Made by a program: the position numbers and the translations under genes. A DNA stretch of 64,000 nt from Botryosphaeria dothidea (taxonomy: Eukaryota > Ascomycota > Dothideomycetes > Botryosphaeriales > Botryosphaeriaceae). The number at the start of each line of letters is the position of its first letter. Position 1 is the first letter of the stretch. This document shows positions 34,367-45,300 of the stretch, piece by piece. The notes under the pieces were generated by a model. That model was not told the DNA's origin and did no database searches. It saw nothing but the letters and a program-made list of their open reading frames with translations. The DNA is taken from positions 186,001 through 250,000 of the forward strand of contig WWBZ02000051.1 in the NCBI GenBank assembly GCA_011503125.2, read 5' to 3'.

Positions 34367-36261
34367 TCACACATGCCTCCTCCTTGCCCACTCACTCAGA
34401 TACTCCCTTCCAGCCAGCCTGTATGTATCCTCCTCGACATACCAGCCCCCCTGCCCCTCCGTCTGCAGCACCATATTCAGCCCCCTCTCCCCATCGCCAT
34501 ACCGCGGCCACTCCACGCCCTCCCCCCCACCCGGCCTCCCCGTCCACGCAAACCGCACCCACCGGTCCGCCATCGCCCTGCTCAGCGCGCGGTACTCCTC
34601 CCACGGGCCCACGAACTCCGGGTTGCCGAACACGAACGCCACCTCGGCGAAGTGCGCGACGCCCTTGTACGGCGGCGGCAGGAAGGCCGGGCTGAGGTAG
34701 GTGGCGTTGGCGGCGGCCGTGGTGTTGTCGAAGAAGGCGCGCGTGTTGAAGCGGTAGACGTACGTGTCCGCGTTCCCTTCGGCGTAGTGGCGCGCGTCGT
34801 CGAGGCGCGGGGCGTGGTAGAAGACGTCGCCGACGATGGCGGCGGCGCGCTTGTACTGGATCCCCAGCGTGTCGAAGCGCTGGGCGCCCGTGTTGAGCGG
34901 GATGCCTTGGGACGGGTCGTCCGGGTAGAGCTCGAGGATGCGGGTGATGGTGGTGTTGGGGAAGTCGAAGCCGGTGCGGTGCAGGAGGAAGTGCTTGAGG
35001 TCGTCATCGGTGTTGATGGTGCCGTCGGCGGGGGCGTTGTCGCTGCCTTCGTCGGTGTTGGTGCCGTAGAGGTGCGGAACGTGGGCGAAGCGGCCGGTGC
35101 GTAGGAGCTCGGTTGGGTAGGCGGGTATGATGTCGCCGTCGACGGTGGGGTAGAAGCCGGGGCCGCCGACGATGGAGGAGTTCATGAAGGGGTAGAGAGA
35201 CTCGTAGGGGACGGTGCGGAGGCAGGCGAGGGTGTCGATGGCGGAGGTGCAGTTGACTTGGTCGACGATCTTGTTGTAGATGGGCTGGTACCATTCGCTG
35301 CCGTTGTACCATGCCGTTGCTGCGCTACCGCTCTCTTGGATTGAGCGGTGGAAGAGACCGTCGGTGCGGCCGCCGTAGGTCATCAGGAGTTGACCCTGAA
35401 GCATGTCAGGAGGGCCAGAGAATGCTGTACACGCATGCAACTCACCACTGCGAAGGAACCTGACGATTCGCCCCAGATGGTAACAGAGCCACTGCCGTTC
35501 GGTTAGTGAAGATTGATCTCGAAGATTTCCACGTGCACGTACGGATCGCCGCCGAAAGCTTCGATGTTCTCCTGGATCCACGCCAGCGCTTGTCGCATAT
35601 CTCTCAATGCGAGGTTCGTGTTCCCCGACCCCTTCACATATGATCAGCTGGACGAACATGGATAGCATCTATCCCCGACTTACCTGAATCTCAATCGAAT
35701 ACATATTCCCCCACCCACCTTTTCGGTAATTGATACTCGCGCCAATGATCGGCATTCCTATCTCCGCAGACCTCTGCACGATCCACGTGAGGTTGTAGTT
35801 CGGCAAGCCACTCGTCCCCTGCTGATAACTACTCCCCGTCAACAAAACGACCCGCCCACCAAAGCACACACAAGAACTCACCTCCCGCCATGAATCCACA
35901 CCATCACCGGCAACCTCGTCCCGTTCCCCCCGCTCGGCCTCACGACATTCACGCTCAAACAGTCCTCGCCCATCCCGTACAGCGCATCGCTCGCCGGACT
36001 CGCATCGGGACACGCAGGCCCGTACGCCTTGGCGTCGCGCGTCCCGTTCCAGGCCTCGCCCAGCGGCTGCGGGACGCGGAAGCGGTTGCGGCCGGCGGTC
36101 GACTGCGCGTAGGGGATGCCGAGGAACAGGTCTTGGGCGAACTGCGGCAGGTGCAGGCCGGCGTAGGTGCCGTTGCGGGCGTGTGCGAGCGGGTCGGCGG
36201 CGGCGGCTGCTGCTGCGAGCGATAGGATTGCTGCTGCGAGCAGCGATGTGGGCGCGCGCAT
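34367..36261 (-). CDS. secreted type-B carboxylesterase/lipase
   Basis: Five exons (36261-35882, 35831-35684, 35631-35543, 35491-35446, 35395-34367) give 563 aa. This alpha/beta-hydrolase hydrolyses carboxylic esters outside the cell. Seen: a signal peptide of about 22 residues; GEDCLSVNV; the oxyanion-hole HGGSY made by exon 1/2; the nucleophile elbow WGESSG in the 46-nt exon 4 (about residue 212); the acidic residue in TNTDEGSD; and the His in GVAHFAEVAFVFG. Cys pairs ACPDAS/EDCL and VNCTS/ACLR fit the conserved disulfides. Length is normal for the family. The leader directly before the ATG is a (CCA)n run. Confidence 0.93.
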
Positions 36262-36284
36262 GGTGGTGGTGGTGGTGGTGGTGG
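36262..36284. repeat. GGT/ACC trinucleotide repeat in esterase leader
   Basis: About 7.7 copies of GGT on the plus strand lie immediately upstream of the esterase start codon, so in its 5' UTR. Confidence 0.85.
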
Positions 36285-37157
36285 CTCGTCGGGCCGGACG
36301 CAGTCGTGACGGTGAGCCGGCGTGGGTGGATATTGCATCTTTTTTTTATTATATGCAGTGTCCCGCTATGAGCCTCGGCGTGATCTATCTGGTTAATCTG
36401 CACAGTGACTGGAGTGGGGGTCGCAGGCGGCTACGGTTGTAACCAGCCGAGATAAGTAAGGAGCGCTATTTTTAGACCGATTGTATTGCACGCAAGAGTG
36501 AGCGATGGTTTTACTGATGGTCTATACTGTTAAACAAACTCAATGGTATTTGTTAGTCCATAGGAACGAATTTTACACGACGGCAAAGCACGATCGAAAA
36601 GAGCGAATGATGCGCGCTGTGCTTGTACATACAATTTACGGGGTACTCGACTGCAACGCGGAGAATCTCTGTACGTCAGCAACCAGTCACAATCTAGGAC
36701 TACCTGACAAGTATCAGAGTAGCGCCTATAGCCATCCTTAGAGCGTTAACACCATCTTCAGTTACTTTTTCGCAAAGCTATGTGATACACTGCTTGGCAG
36801 TATACCATTGCTTCGTTTCTTTCTATCCGTCACTTAACACTTCAAAAATCGATTCAATTCATGTATACTTTGCTCGATTGAAATCATTCGTCTCAATAGT
36901 GCACAAGTGGTGGCTCTGGATTGCCAGACGTGCTATGTAAGGTGACAGCTTTTGTTTGAAAGCAAGCTTCCTCAACATTCCCAAGATAAGGTCCCTAAGC
37001 AGATGCCCATTTGTGAACTCGAATGTACTCTGCCATGTGTAAAAGGTCTTTGGAGCAATGTCTATAAGTTTCAGATCGTATTAGAAAGAGCCCCTCCCCT
37101 AATTTAAGCACACTGGAATATCGACTTGCCGACATAATTCACCGTATTGTGCACCAT
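36285..37157. other. intergenic
   Basis: AT-rich 0.9 kb between the esterase start and the Cys-rich peptide gene. I see no supported gene. Confidence 0.5.
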
Positions 37158-37319
37158 TTATCCACAACCAAACAGCCATGGATCATCGCAGCAAAGATTA
37201 ACCCAACCACAGCAATCGGCCGCAGGCGAATCGTCGCAGGACGAATATGCCCGGGCGTACTCGAAAAATAGAAAGAATGCGAGGGTAAGGAAGAGAAGCT
37301 TTAGTGAGAAGTAGTCCAT
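37158..37319 (-). CDS. 53-residue secreted Cys-rich peptide
   Basis: An uninterrupted 53-codon frame with an ATG at 37319 and a TAA at 37158. Residues 1-24 form a textbook signal peptide (MDYFSLKLLFLTLAFFLFF core, then ARA before the likely cut). The mature part of about 29 residues has six Cys at 28, 36, 37, 43, 44 and 52, a symmetric C-x7-CC-x5-CC-x7-C pattern, with many acidic residues and two Trp. I recognise no family. The pattern suggests a compact three-disulfide peptide, effector-like or antimicrobial; that is inference. It lies 440 bases from a solo LTR in a repeat island. It is too short for many gene finders. Confidence 0.6.
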   Translation of the reverse strand: MDYFSLKLLFLTLAFFLFFEYARAYSSCDDSPAADCCGWVNLCCDDPWLFGCG

Positions 37320-37760
37320 TTTAGACGGTGTTTGTGCGGGAGCTGAAGTAGGACTGATGAAATCCTCGGTTTGCGTAACGTTTAGACTAGAGAGGGGAAG
37401 GGCGATTAAATATCCGTTCTAAATATCACATGCATTGATCACGCCGTAATTAGTTAGCAGAGCTACTCGTTTTCGCGTCCGGCTTTCTATTATGGTTTAC
37501 GTAAAAGTTGTGGCTTGAAGTAAGAAATGCTAAAGACAGGTTCAAGCTTTACATCTAGCTAGGCTAGAAGCCTTACCATTTGTAGCGACAAGATCAAGAT
37601 CCATCGAGTCTGATTGGCTTCGCGCTGTTTTTTTTTTTTTTTTTGCGATGGTGAATCAACTAGATTGGACAAGCTAGAGTATATGGAAAGAATCCCGTCC
37701 TTTCCGATTTGTAGGAGGGTTGAAGCTCGGGTCCAACCCTCCTCGTTGCTAATTACTTAA
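37320..37760. other. intergenic, peptide promoter and T-run
   Basis: Presumed promoter of the Cys-rich peptide. Contains a T17 run at 37628-37644; no gene seen. Confidence 0.5.
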
Positions 37761-37908
37761 TGTTGGATTGTTGATGAACAACGATGATCCATTGATGATT
37801 GGCATGAGGAGGAAGGGCATAGGTGGCCCACCCTCCTTATATACGTAAGTGAGTGACTAAGCTATCTGGTGTTGTAAAAGCAATATGCAAAACACGTGAT
37901 TTCCAACA
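37761..37908 (+). mobile_element. solo LTR (148 bp) with CTTAA target duplication
   Basis: The segment starts TGTTGGA and ends TCCAACA, the inverted ends usual for LTRs, and is flanked on both sides by CTTAA (37756-37760 and 37909-37913). It has a TATA-like CTTATATA at 37837-37844. The direct repeat right at both ends means the internal part is gone and one LTR remains. Confidence 0.75.
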
Positions 37909-37913
37909 CTTAA

Positions 37914-38277
37914 GAATGGCCACTCTATTTATGAAAGTTAGCGTAACGGCTGAAGGTGACTTACTCCGAGCACATTACAAGGTTGAAGAGCTTCTTCATG
38001 ATCAAGATAAAATCTCACGGGTGTAAGACCTCTTTGAAAGTGCCGAAGAGCCAGTCTTATTCCGTTATCTGCCTTCGGCGACTACATTCTATCCTCTGGA
38101 GTTTGGTAAACGTACCTTATCTTTCAGGTTACACGTCGGGACTAGGTCAGCATAGCTTCACCATGAACAACGATTCACCAAAAGAGGCAAAGATCTCCGG
38201 GCCAACCGCCGTCCTACTGGGTTCGAGAGAAGGCCGAGATACATTGGATACCATTGACAAACTGTTGGGAGAAACAG
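37914..38277. other. repeat-island sequence with short open frame
   Basis: A 110-codon frame covers 37956-38288 on the plus strand with no family I can name. This stretch continues into the LTR-like repeat, so it is probably the internal part of an old retroelement. Confidence 0.35.
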
Positions 38278-38320
38278 GGTCTGATTGAACCAAGGGTCAA
38301 CACCGAGAATTTGTTATATA

Positions 38321-38849
38321 GATAGATAGATAGATAGATAGATAAATTCAATTAAGCTGATTTAGCTCCCCGAAGGGTCCATGCAGCTGTGGCTATCTGT
38401 AAGGGTATATATGGAAGGGGAAACCGTGGCTACTTTCTTGGGATAGCCCGGGTAAAAACCTTCCCTATCTACAATGGTAGTATCCGCAGATACTCTATTT
38501 AGTATGGTTTTTCTATATACCGGTAGCGGTGTCTAAAGTAGGAAGAGTAGCTAAGAGGGAGGAACTGTAGAGAGAGATGACTGTAAATCTTAAGACTAAG
38601 CCGTAAGAAGTCCCGGCTTACCTATTTATAAGCGCTAGTAAAGCGCTCTTAAAATTTATTTTTAGAAGCGCCTAGCTGGCCCTTCTCCCCCTTGTTACCG
38701 CCAGAGAGAACGCGGGTACGTGTGCTTTTAACGTGGGACGCACATGCCACGAGTAGGTAAGCGGTCTAAGATTCGAACTTAGAACCTGTGCCACCCCAGA
38801 AAGGCCAGGTTACCGTGGAAGTGCACCCTACCAGTACACCACCCCGCCG
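38321..38849 (-). mobile_element. tRNA-derived SINE, copy A
   Basis: 529 bp. Read on the minus strand it starts CGGCGGGGTGGTGTACTGG, an RNA polymerase III A-box-like head, has the B-box GTTCGAATC, and ends in a GATA/TATC tandem tail (six GATA units on the plus strand). It is near-identical to copy B in the opposite orientation but lacks B's internal duplication. The 13-bp AATTTGTTATATA beside its tail (38308-38320) recurs inverted at 38869-38881, beside the head of copy B and not next to its own head. Confidence 0.75.
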
Positions 38850-38881
38850 GTCCCTCTTATATAGTAGCTATATAACAAATT
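38850..38881. repeat. inverted target segment between the two SINEs
   Basis: These 32 bases are the reverse complement of the uninterrupted target in the second repeat copy (63940-63971), relative to the flanks. They carry both target duplications: 13 bp of copy A (38869-38881) and about 14 bp of copy B (38850-38863). Each lies beside the wrong SINE head. Confidence 0.8.
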
Positions 38882-39492
38882 CGGCGGGGTGGTGTATTGG
38901 TAGGGTGCACTTCCACGGTAACCTGGCCTTTCTGGGGTGGCACAGGTTCTAAGTTCGAATCTTAGACCGCTTACCTACTCGTGGCATGTGCGTCCCACGT
39001 TAAAAGCACACGTACCCGCGTTCTCCCTAGCGGTGATAAGGGGGAAAATCCACAGGTGGTTAGGGTGGGCCACAAGTGGCATGTACGTCCCACTATAAAA
39101 GCATACGTACCCGCGTTCTCTCTGGCGGTAACAAGGGGGAGAAGGGCCAGCTAGGCGCTTCTAAAAGTAAATTTTAAGAGCGCTTTACCAGCGCTTATAA
39201 ATAGGTAAGCCGGGACTTCTTACGGCTTAGTCTTAAGATTTACAGTCACCTCTCTCTACAGTTCCTCCCTCTTAGCTACTCTTCCTACTTTAGACACCGC
39301 TACCGGTATATAGAAAAACCATACTAAATAGAGTATCTGCGGATACTACCATTGTAGATAGGGAAGGTTTTTACCCGGGCTATCCCAAGAAAGTAGCCAC
39401 GGTTTCCCCTTCCATATACCCTTACAGATAGCCACAGCTGCATGGACCCTTCGGGGAGCTAAATCAGCTTAAATTGAATTTATCTATCTATC
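38882..39492 (+). mobile_element. tRNA-derived SINE, copy B
   Basis: 611 bp in plus orientation. A-box TGGTGTATTGG at 38890-38900, B-box GTTCGAATC at 38953-38961, body matching copy A, and a (TATC)n tail. About 95 bp around 38985-39130 is tandemly duplicated (two copies of the unit with ACGTACCCGCGTTCTC), absent from copy A. The tail is followed by TATATAAGAGGGACC (39493-39507), the second member of its target duplication. Confidence 0.75.
38890..38961 (+). promoter_or_regulatory. internal Pol III A and B boxes of SINE B
   Basis: TGGTGTATTGG and GTTCGAATC, 52 bases apart, fit the tRNA-type internal promoter. The intervening sequence does not fold as a clean tRNA by eye, so this is a tRNA-derived head and not a tRNA gene. 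Confidence 0.55.
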
Positions 39493-39597
39493 TATATAAG
39501 AGGGACCGGGTCACCTACCCTCCTCCTCCTCATGCCAATCTACGATGAACTTCACTCCCTATACAAACAACCCATTTGTTCAATACAAACTCAGCCC

Positions 39598-41532
39598 TCA
39601 AGGCATAAGTCGACATGTCAATCTACCTGGAATCATCGCTTGTGGGCATCAGTCATTTGACAAACGTTTTTCAATAGAGCAATCTCTACCACGGCGTTTC
39701 CCATCAAAGATAATCTGTGCATAAGGTTCGCAACCAAGCTCATCCTTTGACGCGGTAATGTCAATGCAACGATTTCTCCGTTGTTCTGGCCCGCGACCTC
39801 ACTGAGAAGGAGAGAAAAGAACTTCACGCTTCCGATTACCCATCAGACTTCAGTGGCATGGTTCTTGGACAAGGCTACAGAGCAAGCTGAAGAGGCGATG
39901 GGTCTACCAAGCATAGATTCGGGAAGAGTGTCCAACATGGTCGTCTTTAGGGTAGAACTTTCCACACTGATCCAATCGCATCTCACTATCTTGGAACCAG
40001 GGCTCGGACAGCGACCGAGCTTATGTCGAGCTTGCCCAGAACAAGGATCTCAGCTTTCATTTCAACTAGCATGTGCTACGCAACAGATACTTCACGATGA
40101 GGGGCGCATCTTCCGCTAAGCGAGACTCGATACCGGGCAGCTGGGCGTTGCCGCTATTCACCAGAACCAACCTAATTAATTCTCTTACTTCTCGGAAGTT
40201 CCCGTTAAACGCGTAAGTCGTGTCAGCGCTTGCCCAAACCAGTGTATACGACGCATTGTCAAGACGATAGACGCGGAATAAATTACTCGGGTCTACAAAT
40301 AGAGCCGGTTAATTGACGCGCTTTGATCTTTTGTAGAAATCTTCGCGTCCCAGAGCTGAGGCAGTCTATCGCTGAAAAATCCCTAGGGACAACTATCCTG
40401 CCACCTACCCGAGACCACCCCTTATCCACCCTCATGCAGTATTCTCTCCTCGTTATTCTGGTTGGTCACATAGATCCTAGGATGGCGTTGCGAACCCCAG
40501 GGTATACGGGCTTTATAACCCTACATGTAGAGAGCCCGCACGGGAAAAAGTAGTATAAGACTAGTAGAGCTACACGGCCAAAGATCCCACACGGAAATAC
40601 CGGGTGTAGGGGACCCGGCGCCTATAGAATTAGTTACTAAGATAAGAGCCTGCCTGTATGGAAGATAAGCCCGTAAGACACTCAAGTAGTAGAGAAGTCC
40701 TCGGAGAGTTATAGTCCAGATATTGGCGGTTTTTTTTTTTGGCTCGCTGAATTCTCGGTAAGAGGCAGTCAATTTATTTGATATTAGAATCCGCTAATAT
40801 CTGCAACCTGCATGATCAAACACGCAGAATTTAATTGACTTATGGCGGAAGGGTCACAGGACTCAGCTCTACAAATGCCGTTGACCACACTTGCTCGCGA
40901 TCACACTCCTCATTTTCACTCTTTCCTTGTCTTTCTCGTCCAACGTTGTATAGTGACTTAAGGCTAGAGTATTATGTCATGCTGTTCCCTGAGTTGTAAC
41001 GTGAGTATAGTATCGAGAACAGTGTCCCGGGTTGCTTAAGAGAATTAGACGGAGATTCGGGTTTGAGTGGATTGCGGGTGGGTCCTATAGTGGAATTAAT
41101 AGCCGTCTGTACAGGTTCTAAGACATGGGAAAGACCATTTTACGAAGTGTGGGAAGAAGGTGCGAAGCGTACGGTGAAGATTAAAGACGTTCCATGGCGG
41201 ACAGAAAAAAACACATTGAAATAGACTGGATAAATGAAGAACTTCACAGGTAATTTTGAATGACAGGCGTGAAATGACTTTGCGACATGCCCAGTGCCGG
41301 ACCGAGGCTTGGAGAATCTACAAAACGCTAAACGATAGAGCTGGTCTCATGGGAGCAATGCTAGAACGACAGATGCTGGCTTGTAGAAATGTTGTAGAAC
41401 ATGTACTCGTGCACGAGTAAAATGAAAGTAGATGCAGATGAGAAGAGTGGGGGAACGGTGCGAAATGAAAGAAAGCAGAAGATACTCAGTTTTCAGTCCC
41501 GCGGTGTACGGCACCTTTGAGATCAAACATGC
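39598..41532. other. intergenic, worn repeat-like sequence
   Basis: 1.9 kb after the repeat island. A 112-codon frame at 39781-40119 and AT-rich blocks with a T-run near 40731 look like remnants, but nothing can be assigned. Confidence 0.4.
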
Positions 41533-42306
41533 TCACTGAGAGACTGGCGGGCGATCCCAGTAGCGTAGCATCTGAGAAACGGCATAGTTCCACTCGCTGA
41601 CGAATGCGCTGGTGAGCTGGGCAATGCCGTCAGCCGTTGGAGTCTGGTTGCCCCACATCGTTGGCTGAGAGGCTTGATAGCGGGCATAGTAAGGGATCAG
41701 CTGGCTATGAACAAGTTAGGTTTGATATTTCTCAGATGAATGAGTTCTCATACTCGGATTGGATTTTTGTGAGAACAAGCCAGGCAAGATTCCAGCTCCG
41801 ATTGCTTGTGGGATCCGAGTACACCCGGCGCTTGGCTTCTTCAACACAATCTGAACTGCGAGACGTCAATGGATGCCTGTAGAGTCTCTATGGTCTTGTT
41901 CACGTACCTAAAAGGGTAGTTTCGTGTAAGGCTCCGAAGCTCTGTGAGCAAACCATGGTAGTTGACATAATATGTCCCTAAGTCGAGATCAGCTTTTGGC
42001 TGAACTTCGGAAGTAATCTCATCGTACAAGCAGAGGTCATAGGCTCGGCAACGTCGGCGGAGTTTATGGTTGCTAGAGACTTCTCGGCACGTCGAAGTTC
42101 AGCAATGGTGTTGATGCGGTGTGTCTGAAGAGCATTGACAAGCTGCCTCTTCTCATTCTGCAACTGGGGTTAGCATCGCAATAGTTGTATCAGCTGGCAG
42201 TACTCACCTCGGTGATGGAACCTTCGGGCATGTTGCTGAAAAAGGGGAATATGTATTCGCGTGGAGGGGGTCTCTGAAACTCAGTAGGTACAGGCGATGT
42301 GGACAT
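41533..42306 (-). pseudogene. unknown gene with an apparent 1-nt frameshift
   Basis: Four exons with good splice sites (42306-42208, 42163-41908, 41876-41754, 41704-41533) read through one consistent protein of about 216 aa, except within exon 2. There the frame must shift by one base between the segment NEKRQLVNALQTHRINTIAELRRAEK-type coding (to about 42080) and YDLCLYDEITSEVQP (from about 42045). Exon 2 is 256 nt where 257 (or 254) would be needed. The C-terminal part (GNQTPTADGIAQ, FVSEWNYAVSQMLRYWD) reads as a real helical protein with no signal peptide. I do not recognise the family. A sequencing error or a missed tiny intron would also explain the shift. Confidence 0.5.
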
Positions 42307-45300
42307 CCAAAGAAAGGGGAGTGGGATGGGGATGGTCTCGGTTCTTGTATTTAGATGGCGAGCTGGTACATGCAGCGTCGGACATATATGTAGCGGTACA
42401 AGGCTTCGGACTCTGTATTGGGGTATAAGGTGCTGTCTGATGGAAGCACGGATCACACTTTCTCTTCTTGAAGCAAGATGCAACTCATAAAGAAGACCCA
42501 CAGAAATCACTCATCAAAGGAAAGCTTGAGCAGCTGAAAGACGAAAGACCAAGTTGAGATGGAAGGGCATGTGGAGAGTCATGATGAGGTGGGCGTCAGA
42601 GATTAGAATGAGGTCAAGGTCTTAGCCTGGGAATGCATCCAGCAACGGCTTGTCCGGGAGCTTGGCGAAGAGGCTATGAATGAGTTGCAAGAGGTCAGCA
42701 CTGTGACTGGCACTTGACACTGCAAGATGAATGGCAGTGGGCAGGGTCTTGTGGCGTCACTTGTATGGCAGGGATCATCACAAATCAGGGCAGCCAGGTG
42801 TATAGTCGGAGAATCGAGAAGCCATTGGTTCTGATGGCCGTGTAAAGAACCAATAGTCGATAGAGATCGGGTCAGCAGGATGCCAAATTAAGAACAGGCA
42901 CCGGCTCGGTGGATAGACACAAAAGGGCCTGGATCGGGGGAATGCACGGCGCCGAGACCCCCGGTGAGATAACGTTGCAGAGGACGCACGTAAATGAGAT
43001 GGATGAGATGGAGAGCAGATGGCGGGAGTGGTGGTGTCTGGAGGCTTAGCAGACACGCGGCGGAGTGAGCGAGTGAGCAGCAGCGACAGCGCTGACAAAG
43101 GGCGGCGCACGGGCCGCCGGAGTCGCCAAAATCTCCGCTCGGGCCTTCCTTGTCTCCACCAACTCCTTCCTTCCTTCCTTCCTTCCTTCCCTCTTTTCCC
43201 TCCCCCGTCTCCATGTCCGATCGCCCTTCCCGCAGCGCTCCACGGCGCAACGTCGTACCGCTCGCAATCCCATCAACACCATCTCCTCCCCCGTTGCGCT
43301 ACCGCTTGTCTGAGCTCTCGGTCCGGACGAAGCCGCACTAAAGCAGTGCTGACGGCCGACTTATCTACATCCCGGTACTAGCTCTTGCTCAGAATGCCAT
43401 ATGAACCGCCGCCTCGTCATTTGCATCCTCGATCTCAGGCACCGCTCCTGGCCACGAGACCGACCTCACCTCAGAGTGTCAGCAGCCATTCGTGTCCACG
43501 ATCCGACCTAGTGCATCAGCCACACCATCCATCTGACATCGTGAGAAGTGGCTTTCAGCTCCAGACTGTCCCAATCCTGCCAGCCACCAACCCATCACCC
43601 GCCAGTTACAACTTCTTCCACCAGAAAGTCCGCCAATTGCTGTCAATGAATCAAATAACCTTAAATATTAAGCTGCTGCCTCTGTCCACTGACGTCAAAC
43701 GTGCTCCCTCCTCTCCGCTCACTGCCACAGATACGTACCGTCCACAGAACTCAGCCCTACCCGCCCCGCTGATTTCGGCAAAAGCGGTGATCTGCGCCCA
43801 CTGCGGCGTGACGGCCTCAGCTTATCGTACATCGCCACTGACAGCAAACACCAAACGTCGGTGTTTCGGGGCCTCGCGCAAAGCGCCTCGTCCCTAGATG
43901 TACTCGGATCACGCGATCTCCCGGATTACGACATCGTTTCCCACTCGAAGCGGAGAGAATCCGATGGATGAGTACTGGCCACTCAGGTCACGATATCTGT
44001 TCCCGCCGTGTTCCGCCCTCGTAATTCACGTCTTTGTGGTGCTTCTTTTGCAACATTTCGCTGCTCTGCGTGTCTTTGCCCCCTCCAGCCCTGAATATCG
44101 ACATGCGTTTGCCGATGTACTTATTCTTAGTGGCTCCTTCCATGAAAAGCAGCAGTTCCTCCCCTGACAAAACCCATGACATGACAAGTCGAATGACAAT
44201 CTTAGACTTGACCGACGGGTCTCAAAACAAGTTCCGTGTCGGCGTATTTGAGGCCTGTTGCCTGTACACCGCGTATTCCAGCTTCGGAAAATCGCATTTC
44301 CATCACCGGGAGGTGGCGCTTTCGAAGCCACGCGAGACGCGCGCCAGCTTACCACCATTACCGCCGTCGCGGTCCTTGCCTTTTCTGTCGCGTCTCTAGG
44401 GTATAGCGCTTGTTCTCACCACATCCTGCTTTGTTTCAAGTTGAAACATCATGACGAATGATGCGGCGAAGTTCGAGGGTGCGTCATCAGCATTTAGGCT
44501 CTCCTCATTCCCGGAATCATGATGCGGGGCGGACGACCGGAGAATCCGTAAATGCCGTCCGGGCCGCACCGCGACGACTCAGATCGCATTACCAAGCATT
44601 GTGGGAATACCTGCATGTCTTGTTTTGTGCATCACCTAACTGTCGTGAATCGATGAGATGTGAGAAGCCAGCGGCTGGGCTGAGGTGTCACTTTGGGCCT
44701 TCTTAACTGAGGATGGAAGACAATCACAATGAACATCATTCCTGTAAAGGTATATTTCATCCAAACCTTATAGCTCTGAGCTGAAACAGTCTAATCAGCT
44801 TATAGGTTAATTTGTAAGGCTTATTGTTTGTGCCTACTTTTACCTTATATTACTAACATAATGATTGGCAGCGCAGTGATCAACACGTCTGCTATTTGGG
44901 ATGCGCGTATCGGGGGCCAAAACCATAACCAGCCCCCGAGTAGCAACATGCCAGGCAGCAGCTCCTTCTGCGATCAATTTATCCAGCGTCTGAATTAAAA
45001 TTCAAAATACTTCGCTTTCTAGAGCCCTTGAAGCATCTTTTCATAGTCCATTTCATATGATTGCCCACCAAGCTTAAGTTTACTAGTCCGTACTAGTACC
45101 GTACGAGCTACATTACGAAGTCGGTCGATATTATATGGGGAGAGCCCACTTTGAAATGAATTTTTGCGTGCAGATGAGTCGTCGGAGAATCAAGAAGAGC
45201 ACAGCGTCCGTTTCTGGTCATCTGGGCAGAAGATGTTCTTGGCCGATAGATCGATCTGGACTGTCCGAATCTCGATAACCCCATATCACCATCAACCTAT

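Larger units (their letters stand above)
38278..39597 (-). mobile_element. LTR-like repeat copy 1, interrupted by two SINEs
   Basis: The outer parts (39597-39493 and 38320-38278, read on the minus strand) match 63859-64000 almost base for base, while the middle is the SINE pair. Homology to the second copy stops sharply at 39597/63859, as expected at an element end. Read in this direction it contains GATTGGCATGAGGAGGA followed by a TATA-like CTCTTATATA, which resembles the arrangement in the nearby solo LTR. LTR identity is inferred. Confidence 0.65.

Noticed and set aside
34289..35104. 271-codon frame antisense to the carboxylesterase
   Set aside because: Shadow frame; the minus-strand protein carries all catalytic motifs.
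38321..38344. GATA array as a CRISPR or telomeric repeat
   Set aside because: Four-base units without spacers at a SINE tail; a simple tail repeat in a eukaryote.
38882..38970. Functional tRNA gene
   Set aside because: A and B boxes are present, but the acceptor stem and anticodon arm do not fold convincingly.
38321..39492. Whole palindrome as a MITE or DNA transposon with long terminal inverted repeats
   Set aside because: The arms have tRNA-like heads and simple tails, and flipping the spacer gives two direct target duplications, which fits two SINEs better.
43394..43897. 168-codon ATG frame with CAHCGVT, vaguely like a GATA finger
   Set aside because: Only one Cys pair, no second CNAC-type pair, Pro/Ser-rich composition and no splice extension.
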